Both the position numbers and the translations under genes were made by a program. Positions 6,755-12,624 of a DNA stretch of 12,624 nucleotides are shown piece after piece (within the stretch, counting starts at the first letter, position 1; each line of letters begins with the position of its first letter). Location of the stretch: the NCBI GenBank assembly GCA_048498155.1, contig JBEHYN010000056.1, positions 1 through 12,624 of the forward strand, in the 5' to 3' direction. The notes beneath the pieces are model-generated. The model saw nothing but the letters and a program-made list of their open reading frames with translations. It was not told where the DNA came from and made no database searches. The stretch comes from BOG-938 sp048498155. GTDB lineage: Bacteria; Pseudomonadota; Alphaproteobacteria; Caulobacterales; Caulobacteraceae.

Positions 6755-9700
6755 ATGGCCCTGCGTTACGCTTTTGATATCGGCACCAATTCCATCGGCT
6801 GGGCGGTTTACCGGCTAGGCGACCCAAAGCCCGTCAGGCCCGAAGAGCTGTTGGACTGCGGCGTGCGACTGTTTTCGGACGGACGCAATCCCAAGGACGG
6901 ACAATCCCTCGCCGTCATGCGCCGCGTGCCCCGCTCGGCCCGCAAGCGCCGCGACCGTTTCCTGCAACGGCGCGCTTGGCTTATGGAGCTGTTGGTCCGC
7001 CATGGCCTGATGCCCGCGAATGAGGCGGATCGTAAGGCGTTGGAGGGACAGGACCCCTACGCCATTCGCGGTCGAGCGCTGGACCAGACGCTGCAACCCT
7101 TCGAAATCGGGCGCGCCCTATTCCACCTGAACCAGCGGCGCGGTTTCAAATCCAACCGCATCGCCGACGCCAACAGTGGCGACGACAAGGAAAAGGGCAA
7201 GATCGCCGCAGGCGCCGCGCGCCTAAGGACCAAGCTCGCCGAGGGCGGTTGGAAGACGCTCGGCCAATATTACGCCAGCTTCCCCGCCGGTCCCGACCGC
7301 AAAGTGCGGGTGAGGATGAGCGGCGACGGCGCGCAGGCGGCCTATGACTTCTATCCGGTGCGCGATTTGCTGGAAGAAGAGTTCGATCTGATCTGGGCCG
7401 CCCAAGCGCCGAATCATCCCGCCCTCATGACCGAGACGGCGCGGGTCGACATCCGTCAGGCCATGTTCCATCAGCGGCCCCTGAAGGCGCAGAAGGTGGG
7501 ACGCTGCACTTTCAATCCCGAGGAACAGCGGCTGCCGGTGGCGCACCCCCTCGCCCAAGCGTTCCGCATCTATCAAGAACTGGCCAATATCGAGATCGAA
7601 GAAGGCATCGCCCGTCCGCGCAAACTGACCCTAGAGGAGCGGGACATCCTGGCCGACCGCCTATTGGCGGGCGAGGAATTGACCTTCGGCAAGGTCCGCA
7701 AGGCTATTGATCTGGGCGGAGCGGCGAAGATCAATCTGGAGGAAGGCGGGCGCGACCGACTGAAGGGCGACGCCAGCGCCGCGCGGCTGGGCGGCAAAAA
7801 GGGACGGCTGGCTAGGCTCTGGCCGGACCTGACGGTGGCGACGCGGACCGAGGTCATTGGCCGCCTATTGGATGAGCCGGACATTGACGCTCTCAAGGCT
7901 TGGCTTGTTACCGAAATTGGAGCTTTGCCGGATGAGGCCGAAGACGCGGCCGGGTTCCGGCCGCCGGAGGGCCACAGCCGCCTGGGCATCACCGCGACGG
8001 CGGCCATCGTAGAGCAATTGAAACTGGGCGATCCGGAAACCGGCCTGACTATTCCTTACAGCGAGGCGGCCAAGCGCGCGGGCTTCCACCATTCTGATCT
8101 TCGGACAGGCGAGGTGTTCGACCTATTGCCGGACTATCGCGAGGTGCTGCAACGGCACACCATCGGCGGCACGGGCGATCCGGCCGACGGACGTGACAAG
8201 CAATTGGGTCGAGTTCCCAATCCCACCGTCCATATCGGACTGAACCAACTGCGCCGGGTCATCAACGCCCTCATCAAGGAATACGGCCACCCCGAACAGA
8301 TCGTTCTGGAACTGGCCCGCGAGCTGAAACAGAGCAAGGACCAGAAGGACGAATCGCAGAAGACCAACCGGAAGAACGAAGAGGCCAACCGCAGGCGCGC
8401 GGTCGATCTTGAAGCCGTAGGATTGGAAGCATCAGCGGCAAATCTCCGCCTGCTGCGGCTTTGGGAAGATCTGGGTCCCATGCCTCGGCTTTGCACCTAC
8501 ACCGGCAAACCGATCTCGTTCAGCGATGTGTTTTCCAGCGAAGTGGAGGTCGAACACATATTGCCGTTCTCGCGCACACTCGACGACTCCATGGCCAACA
8601 AGACCCTGGCCTACCGCGAAGCCAACCGAGGAAAGCGCAATCAGGCGCCCGAGGAAGCGTGGAGCGGAGAGGCCTATGAGGCCATCCAACAGCGCGCCGC
8701 CGCCCTGCCCCGCAACAAGGCCTGGCGCTTCAAGCCCGGCGCCATGGAGAAATTTCAGAACGAAAACCGCGACTTCCTCGCGCGGCAACTGAACGAAACG
8801 CGTCACCTATCGCGCCTGGCCAAGGAGTATGTCGGCAAGGTTACGGGGGACGACGACGTCTGGGTCGTCACCGGGCAACTGACGGCCCTGCTGCGCCAAC
8901 GCTGGGGTCTGAACTTCTCCAATACCAAGGACCGCAACAACCATCGCCACCACGCCATCGACGCGGCCACCATCGGGGTGATCGACCGCAATATCCTGCA
9001 AGACGTGGCGCGCCGCGCAGGGCTGCAAGAAGAGCGTGACCGGCTGGATGAAATTACCCGCGACGTGGCCGAGCCTTATGCGGGGTTCCGCGAAAACGTG
9101 CGCGCCTGTGTGAACCGACTGATCGTCTCGCACAAGCCAGAACATGGTACGGGCGGCGCCCTGCACGAGGACACCGCCTACGGCCTGGTCGATCCCGCGC
9201 GCCAGGAAGACGGCAATCTCGTCTATCGCAAGCCTCTGGAAGACTTGAAGGTGCCCGAGATCACCCGTGTGCGGGACCTGAACCTGCGTGCGCGTTTGCT
9301 GGCCCTGCTGGAGGAAGCAGGCGGCAAAAAGGCCGACGACAAGGTGTTGAAGGCCAAGCTGCGCGAGTTCGGCGCCGCCAATCGCGTCGGCCGCGTGCGT
9401 TTGCTCAAACGCGAAGACGGCGTTGTGGTCATCAACGACCGCACCGGCAAGGCCTACAAGGCCCTCATCCCCGGCGAAAACCACCACATGGATATCGTCG
9501 AGGACGCCGGCGGCGTCTGGCGCGGTTACGCCGCCACGGTATTCGATGTGAATCGGAAATCCTTCACCCCCCGTTGGACTGCCGAACTGCCCGGCGCGAA
9601 GCTCATCATGCGCCTGCACAAGGGCGACATGGTCGAACTGGCGGACGACGACGGGGTGCGACGGATCAAGCGGGTGGTGAGGATAAGCCCATCGAATAAC

Positions 9701-9865
9701 ATCGTTTATCTGGCGCAACACGATGAGGGTGGCGAACTGCCAAGGCGCCACGATGACAAAGACGACCCTTTCCGTTGGGACTTTGCCAACATCGGGAAGA
9801 TGAAAAGCCGGTCCTGCGTCCGGGTGCAGGTGAACGAAGCGGGTAGAATCAACCTCCAGGCGTAA
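6755..9865 (+). CDS. cas9: CRISPR-associated endonuclease Cas9, type II-C, 1036 aa
   Basis: Cas9 is the crRNA/tracrRNA-guided nuclease that makes double-strand breaks in target DNA beside a PAM. Domain landmarks in order: RuvC-I YAFDIGTNSIGWAVY with Asp8; arginine-rich bridge helix RRVPRSARKRRDRFLQRR (residues 56-73); REC region to about 490; RuvC-II EQIVLELAREL with Glu519; HNH VEVEHILPFS with Glu600 in the place of the common Asp, His601 as general base, and Asn624 in NRGKRN; RuvC-III NHRHHAIDAATIG with His733 and Asp736; then the PAM-interacting C-terminal part. All catalytic positions are filled, so it should cut. The length is typical of compact II-C enzymes. I choose ATG 6755 because GGAGG (6741-6745) precedes it by nine bases and the RuvC motif begins at residue 5; an in-frame TTG 33 bases upstream is less likely. 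Cas1 follows after a 75-base gap. Confidence 0.97.
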   Translation: MALRYAFDIGTNSIGWAVYRLGDPKPVRPEELLDCGVRLFSDGRNPKDGQSLAVMRRVPRSARKRRDRFLQRRAWLMELLVRHGLMPANEADRKALEGQDPYAIRGRALDQTLQPFEIGRALFHLNQRRGFKSNRIADANSGDDKEKGKIAAGAARLRTKLAEGGWKTLGQYYASFPAGPDRKVRVRMSGDGAQAAYDFYPVRDLLEEEFDLIWAAQAPNHPALMTETARVDIRQAMFHQRPLKAQKVGRCTFNPEEQRLPVAHPLAQAFRIYQELANIEIEEGIARPRKLTLEERDILADRLLAGEELTFGKVRKAIDLGGAAKINLEEGGRDRLKGDASAARLGGKKGRLARLWPDLTVATRTEVIGRLLDEPDIDALKAWLVTEIGALPDEAEDAAGFRPPEGHSRLGITATAAIVEQLKLGDPETGLTIPYSEAAKRAGFHHSDLRTGEVFDLLPDYREVLQRHTIGGTGDPADGRDKQLGRVPNPTVHIGLNQLRRVINALIKEYGHPEQIVLELARELKQSKDQKDESQKTNRKNEEANRRRAVDLEAVGLEASAANLRLLRLWEDLGPMPRLCTYTGKPISFSDVFSSEVEVEHILPFSRTLDDSMANKTLAYREANRGKRNQAPEEAWSGEAYEAIQQRAAALPRNKAWRFKPGAMEKFQNENRDFLARQLNETRHLSRLAKEYVGKVTGDDDVWVVTGQLTALLRQRWGLNFSNTKDRNNHRHHAIDAATIGVIDRNILQDVARRAGLQEERDRLDEITRDVAEPYAGFRENVRACVNRLIVSHKPEHGTGGALHEDTAYGLVDPARQEDGNLVYRKPLEDLKVPEITRVRDLNLRARLLALLEEAGGKKADDKVLKAKLREFGAANRVGRVRLLKREDGVVVINDRTGKAYKALIPGENHHMDIVEDAGGVWRGYAATVFDVNRKSFTPRWTAELPGAKLIMRLHKGDMVELADDDGVRRIKRVVRISPSNNIVYLAQHDEGGELPRRHDDKDDPFRWDFANIGKMKSRSCVRVQVNEAGRINLQA

Positions 9866-9895
9866 CGAATCGTCACTCTCGCCCTTTCGAGCTTT

Positions 9896-9925
9896 CCTGT
9901 GGATAAGTTGTGGGTTGTCCACAGG
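9896..9925. repeat. Inverted repeat with DnaA-box-like arms between cas9 and cas1
   Basis: CCTGTGGA (9896-9903) and TCCACAGG (9918-9925) form a perfect 8-bp inverted repeat around a 14-nt centre. The left arm contains TGTGGATAA (9898-9906), the exact complement of the DnaA box TTATCCACA; the right arm contains TTGTCCACA (9915-9923), one mismatch from that box in the opposite orientation. It could be a protein-binding site (DnaA is the obvious candidate) or a hairpin in the cas mRNA just before the cas1 ribosome binding site. There is no T-run, so it is not an intrinsic terminator. A GANTC site (CcrM-type) lies at 9867-9871. Confidence 0.7.
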
Positions 9926-9940
9926 CGAAGGGGTGTCGCC

Positions 9941-10861
9941 ATGCTGGGGCGGATTGTCGAACTCGCAACCGAAGGCGGGCGTATCGGTGTTGATCGCGGG
10001 TTCTTGACCGTCACCTCCGCGACCGCGACTGGCAAGGTCGCGCTCGATGATATCGAGGCCGTAATCGCTTCAGCCCAGGGCCTGACCTATTCCAACGCGG
10101 CGCTGGCGGCCCTGGCCGAGCGAGGCACGCCCCTGGTTATCTGTGGCCGGGACTATGCACCCGCCGCCGTTGTCATGCCCATGAACGGCCACTTCCAGCA
10201 AGGCCTTCGCATGGCGGCGCAGGCTTGCGCGGCCAAACCGGTCGGCAAGCGGCTGTGGGCCTCAATCGTACGGGCCAAGATCCTGGCCCAGGCCGAGGCG
10301 TTGGACCGCGTCGGCTCAGGCTCTGCCCGTTTGCGAAAATTGGCCGAGTCCGTCCGCTCCGGCGATCCCGACAATTGCGAAGCGCAGGCCGCCCAGGCCT
10401 ATTGGCCAGCCTTCATGGGCAAGGATTTCCGGCGAGACCGTACGGCGGGCGGCGTCAACGCCCTATTGAACTATGGCTATGCCGTTTTGCGCGCAGCGAC
10501 CGCGCGGGCCGTGGCAGGCGCCGGGCTGCACCCGTCACTGTCAATCCATCACCAAAGCCGGGGCGAAGCCCTGCGCCTCGCCGACGACATGATGGAGCCC
10601 TTCCGACCCGCCGTCGATCTGGTCGCGCGCCGCCTGCGCGACGAAGGCGTGACCGAGCTGACACCCGCCGCCAAGGCCGAATTGGCTGGAGTCCTTCATC
10701 TGGACTACCTCACCGATATGGGCCGCGCGCCCCTGTCCAACTGTCTGTCGCGCCTGTGCGGGTCATTGGCCAAGGTCTATCTAAAAGAAGCCGGTCAACT
10801 CGATTTTCCTCGGCCTCTGGTTCCCCTGGCTTCGGAAGACGCGACGAATCAGGCGGCCTAG
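9941..10861 (+). CDS. cas1: CRISPR integrase Cas1 (type II-C)
   Basis: Cas1 is the metal-dependent integrase that, as a complex with Cas2, inserts new spacers at the array. The 306-aa protein has the type II form: N-terminal beta domain beginning MLGRIVELATEGGRIGVDRGF, then the helical catalytic domain with Glu147 in NCEAQAAQAYWPAFMG, His203/His204 in LSIHHQSRGEALRLADDMMEPFRP, and Asp216 or Glu219 in the same block. VNALLNYGYAVL (172-183) is characteristic of the family. I choose ATG 9941, with GAAGGGG (9927-9933) upstream and the usual family N-terminus. A GTG at 9899 would add 14 residues encoded by the inverted repeat and is unlikely. The stop codon directly abuts the cas2 start, so the two are coupled. 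Confidence 0.95.
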   Translation: MLGRIVELATEGGRIGVDRGFLTVTSATATGKVALDDIEAVIASAQGLTYSNAALAALAERGTPLVICGRDYAPAAVVMPMNGHFQQGLRMAAQACAAKPVGKRLWASIVRAKILAQAEALDRVGSGSARLRKLAESVRSGDPDNCEAQAAQAYWPAFMGKDFRRDRTAGGVNALLNYGYAVLRAATARAVAGAGLHPSLSIHHQSRGEALRLADDMMEPFRPAVDLVARRLRDEGVTELTPAAKAELAGVLHLDYLTDMGRAPLSNCLSRLCGSLAKVYLKEAGQLDFPRPLVPLASEDATNQAA

Positions 10862-11194
10862 GTGCAGAAGTTGTCGGGGTATCGGCTTATGTGGGTGATG
10901 GCGCTGTTCGATCTGCCCGTCGTCACCCCCGCCGAGCGAAAGCGCGCCACCGGTTTTCGCAACTTCCTACTCGACCAAGGCTTTGAAATGGTGCAGTTTT
11001 CCGTCTACGCACGGTTCGCGCCTGGGCGAGATCGGGCCGAGGCGATTACCCGAAAAATCGGCGCTGCGGTGCCTCAGGACGGCAAGGTCGATGTACTCTA
11101 TTTCACCGACAAGCAGTACGAGCAAATCGTCAGCTTCCGTGGAAAACCCAACGGCCCGATGCCGAAAAAGCCCACGCAACTGGCGCTTTTTTGA
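10862..11194 (+). CDS. cas2: CRISPR adaptation protein Cas2 (type II-C)
   Basis: Cas2 (110 aa) forms the central dimer of the Cas1-Cas2 spacer integration complex. The ferredoxin-like fold begins with strand LMWVMALFDLPV, carrying the conserved Asp17, and continues with the helix ERKRATGFRNFLLDQGF, the strand VQFSVYARF, and VDVLYFTDKQYEQIVSF. It starts with GTG immediately after the cas1 stop, without a strong ribosome binding site of its own, which points to translational coupling. It is the last protein gene of the locus: no cas4 or csn2 follows, which together with the small Cas9 fixes subtype II-C. The last codons (LALF) lie in a T-rich stretch, and 50 bases separate the stop from the first repeat. 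Confidence 0.95.
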   Translation: MQKLSGYRLMWVMALFDLPVVTPAERKRATGFRNFLLDQGFEMVQFSVYARFAPGRDRAEAITRKIGAAVPQDGKVDVLYFTDKQYEQIVSFRGKPNGPMPKKPTQLALF

Positions 11195-11244
11195 ACCTGC
11201 GAACAAGAAAATGGCCTTGCAGAACAATGTGTTCCGCAAGGCCA
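11195..11244. promoter_or_regulatory. Cas2-proximal array flank (candidate leader)
   Basis: Only 50 bases lie between the cas2 stop and repeat 1, and 33 of them are taken by the hairpin described separately. New spacers are most likely inserted here, because the adjoining repeat is perfect while the opposite end of the array is truncated. The usual long AT-rich leader is absent, so integration signals must be very short or lie in the hairpin and repeat. The choice of this end is inference from repeat decay. Confidence 0.5.
11208..11244 (-). terminator. Predicted intrinsic terminator of the pre-crRNA transcript
   Basis: TGGCCTTGC (11212-11220) and GCAAGGCCA (11236-11244) form a 9-bp perfect stem. 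After a single A/C mismatch it continues as GAACA (11222-11226) and TGTTC (11230-11234) around a 3-nt loop. On the - strand the hairpin directly follows repeat 1 and is itself followed by TTTTCTTGTT (11211-11202). That is the layout of a Rho-independent terminator for RNA transcribed through the array toward cas2. Confidence 0.75.
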
Positions 11245-12526
11245 GGCTTAGCAAAGACAACCGCGCGGGCCAACCGCAACGTAGTGATCCGCTTGGCCTC
11301 GGAACAGGCGGGCTTAGCAAAGACAACCGCGCGGGCCAACCGCAACTTCTGGTGCTAGCTGTAACACACTCTTAAGGGCTTAGCAAAGACAACCGCGCGG
11401 GCCAACCGCAACTTTGCGGGCGTACCCGTTGTCGTAACCGTAGGCTTAGCAAAGACAACCGCGCGGGCCAACCGCAACGGCGGGCATACGGTCGCGGGGC
11501 TGGTGGCGGCTTAGCAAAGACAACCGCGCGGGCCAACCGCAACCTATCGCCCTATGGGCTGACAGAGCGTGAGGGCTTAGCAAAGACAACCGCGCGGGCC
11601 AACCGCAACGATATTGGTCAGGCCCAGCACGGCCACGCGGGCTTAGCAAAGACAACCGCGCGGGCCAACCGCAACATAGGAGGAATTGAGCAACAATTTG
11701 TAGAAGGCTTAGCAAAGACAACCGCGCGGGCCAACCGCAACGCTACAGGCCTGCGTGGCGTCAACTGGCGGGGCTTAGCAAAGACAACCGCGCGGGCCAA
11801 CCGCAACCGCCGGGGGCGGCTCTCTGTCGGCGCGCTTGGCTTAGCAAAGACAACCGCGCGGGCCAACCGCAACGCTGCTGGCCTGCATGGCGTCAACTGG
11901 CGGGGCTTAGCAAAGACAACCGCGCGGGCCAACCGCAACTGTTAATGTGTCTGGCCTATTGTGTGTCGTGGCTTAGCAAAGACAACCGCGCGGGCCAACC
12001 GCAACGGTTGAGGGGTTAGGGGCGTTTGAATATGCGGCTTAGCAAAGACAACCGCGCGGGCCAACCGCAACCATGTTGCTCGGCTGGATAGCGTGGGGCG
12101 GGGCTTAGCAAAGACAACCGCGCGGGCCAACCGCAACTCTCGCCTACCGGCCCAGTTACGACCAGTCGGCTTAGCAAAGACAACCGCGCGGGCCAACCGC
12201 AACATGGCCGGCGGGTCTGAACTAGGCGCCTGGGGCTTAGCAAAGACAACCGCGCGGGCCAACCGCAACCCTCGCCATTTACACCATTACAGGGGCGATT
12301 GGCTTAGCAAAGACAACCGCGCGGGCCAACCGCAACTTAACGGGGTGCGCTACAGCTCCCGCCCCGCGGCTTAGCAAAGACAACCGCGCGGGCCAACCGC
12401 AACTGCGCGTCCTTCAAAGGTCCGCTGTTCGGAGGCTTAGCAAAGACAACCGCGCGGGCCAACCGCAACATACCTTCCGTGAGGGTCCACAGCGCCCGGT
12501 GGCTTAGCAAAGACAACCGCGCGGGC
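11245..12526 (-). CRISPR. Type II-C CRISPR array: 19 full repeats, 1 truncated repeat, 19 spacers
   Basis: The 36-bp repeat, in crRNA orientation (- strand), begins GTTGCGGTTGGCCCG and ends TGTCTTTGCTAAGCC. By reading, the 19 full copies are identical, starting at 11245, 11311, 11377, 11443, 11508, 11574, 11640, 11706, 11772, 11838, 11904, 11970, 12036, 12102, 12168, 12234, 12301, 12368 and 12434. A twentieth copy at 12501 is cut to 26 bp. Spacers are 30 bp except spacer 4 (29) and spacers 16, 17 and 19 (31). Orientation is supported by the anti-repeat in the tracrRNA, by the terminator after the cas2-proximal repeat, and by decay of the part of the last repeat that would be unused in this direction. 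Spacers 8 and 10 are near-identical. Spacer targets cannot be named without a search. Confidence 0.98.
12501..12526 (-). repeat. Truncated terminal CRISPR repeat
   Basis: The first 26 bases on the + strand match the repeat perfectly, then identity stops abruptly with TCCGACATCG in place of the last ten bases. In crRNA orientation the missing part is the first ten bases (GTTGCGGTTG). This copy would be transcribed first and its 5' part would not contribute to any crRNA, so loss is neutral. It marks the leader-distal end of the array. Confidence 0.9.
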
Positions 12527-12549
12527 TCCGACATCGAGGAGTTCCAGGC

Positions 12550-12624
12550 ATGAGCCGCACCTCGCACACGGACCCCGAACTCACCCACCGCCTCACCAGA
12601 CGGGGCATGCTCGGCGTGGCCGCG
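12550..12624 (+). CDS. Start of a Tat-signal-peptide protein, cut by window edge
   Basis: An ATG at 12550 opens a frame that continues to the window end (25 codons seen). A strong ribosome binding site, GAGGAG (12536-12541), precedes it by eight bases. The visible N-terminus contains LTRRGMLGVAA, which fits the twin-arginine motif (S/T-R-R-x-hydrophobic-L) followed by a hydrophobic stretch, so the product is probably folded in the cytoplasm and exported by the Tat system. The rest, and therefore the function, is outside the window. The truncated CRISPR repeat ends only 23 bases before the start, so the gene's own promoter must lie inside the array or has been lost; read-through from the cas side would have to cross the whole array. 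Confidence 0.7.
   Translation, partial: MSRTSHTDPELTHRLTRRGMLGVAA

Noticed and set aside
8807..9922. Long - strand open frame (371 codons) opposite cas9
   Set aside because: It overlaps conserved Cas9 RuvC-III and C-terminal sequence and shows no start signals or family features.
9899..9940. GTG start giving a 320-aa Cas1
   Set aside because: The extra 14 residues come from the DnaA-box inverted repeat, no ribosome binding site precedes the GTG, and the family N-terminus begins at the ATG at 9941.
11165..11192. AAAAAGC and GCTTTTTT arms near the cas2 stop as a bidirectional terminator
   Set aside because: The stem is only two G-C pairs plus A-T pairs with a 13-nt loop and lies inside the cas2 coding sequence, so it is too weak to call.
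11130..12588. Series of - and + strand open frames across the array with the repeated peptide RLARAVVFAKP or LAKTTARANRN
   Set aside because: They are translations of the CRISPR repeat; 66-base periodicity keeps the frame open. No ribosome binding sites and no protein-like content outside the repeats.

Overview
The window is high-GC DNA from an alphaproteobacterium. The order purC-purS-purQ-purL-bolA-(aldo/keto reductase-like)-grxD and the style of the proteins point to Caulobacterales or a near relative. That placement is inference, because there is no rRNA or other direct taxonomic marker. All genes lie on the + strand, many with 4-base stop/start overlaps.

Left part (1-6576) is a chromosomal housekeeping block. 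It opens inside purC, followed by purS, purQ and purL, which encode the three-part FGAM synthase. Two non-purine genes are wedged into this block: a small GIY-YIG nuclease-like gene with distinct codon use between purS and purQ, and a secreted protein of unknown function between purQ and purL. After purL come bolA, an aldo/keto-reductase-fold protein that appears to lack its catalytic residues, and a CGFS monothiol glutaredoxin (grxD). BolA and CGFS glutaredoxins are known [2Fe-2S] partners, so this end looks like an iron-sulfur handling module.

Right part (about 6590-12526) is a complete, compact type II-C CRISPR-Cas locus. It holds a tracrRNA gene on the - strand, cas9 (1036 aa), cas1, cas2 and an array of 19 perfect 36-bp repeats, one truncated terminal repeat and 19 spacers. 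No cas4 or csn2 is present. The tracrRNA can be read directly: a 37-nt anti-repeat whose three substitutions against the repeat all keep pairing as G-U wobbles, a short hairpin, and a GC-rich terminator ending in a T-run, with a sigma70-like promoter placed so that RNA would start at the anti-repeat. The array is most likely transcribed on the - strand, toward cas2. A 33-nt near-perfect hairpin followed by TTTT on that strand abuts the cas2-proximal repeat and looks like the pre-crRNA terminator. The repeat itself contains a promoter-like pair of elements. Two spacers (8 and 10) are 27/30 identical, with two of the three differences in the predicted PAM-proximal seed, as expected from re-sampling of an escaping or related phage.

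The far end of the array runs directly into the 5' leader of a new gene with a Tat-type signal peptide, which starts at 12550 and is cut by the window edge. The main value of the window is a well-resolved small Cas9 system with its guide RNAs, rather than an unknown system class. The most unexplained items are the GIY-YIG insertion, the AKR pseudoenzyme in the bolA-grxD module, and the DnaA-box palindrome between cas9 and cas1.
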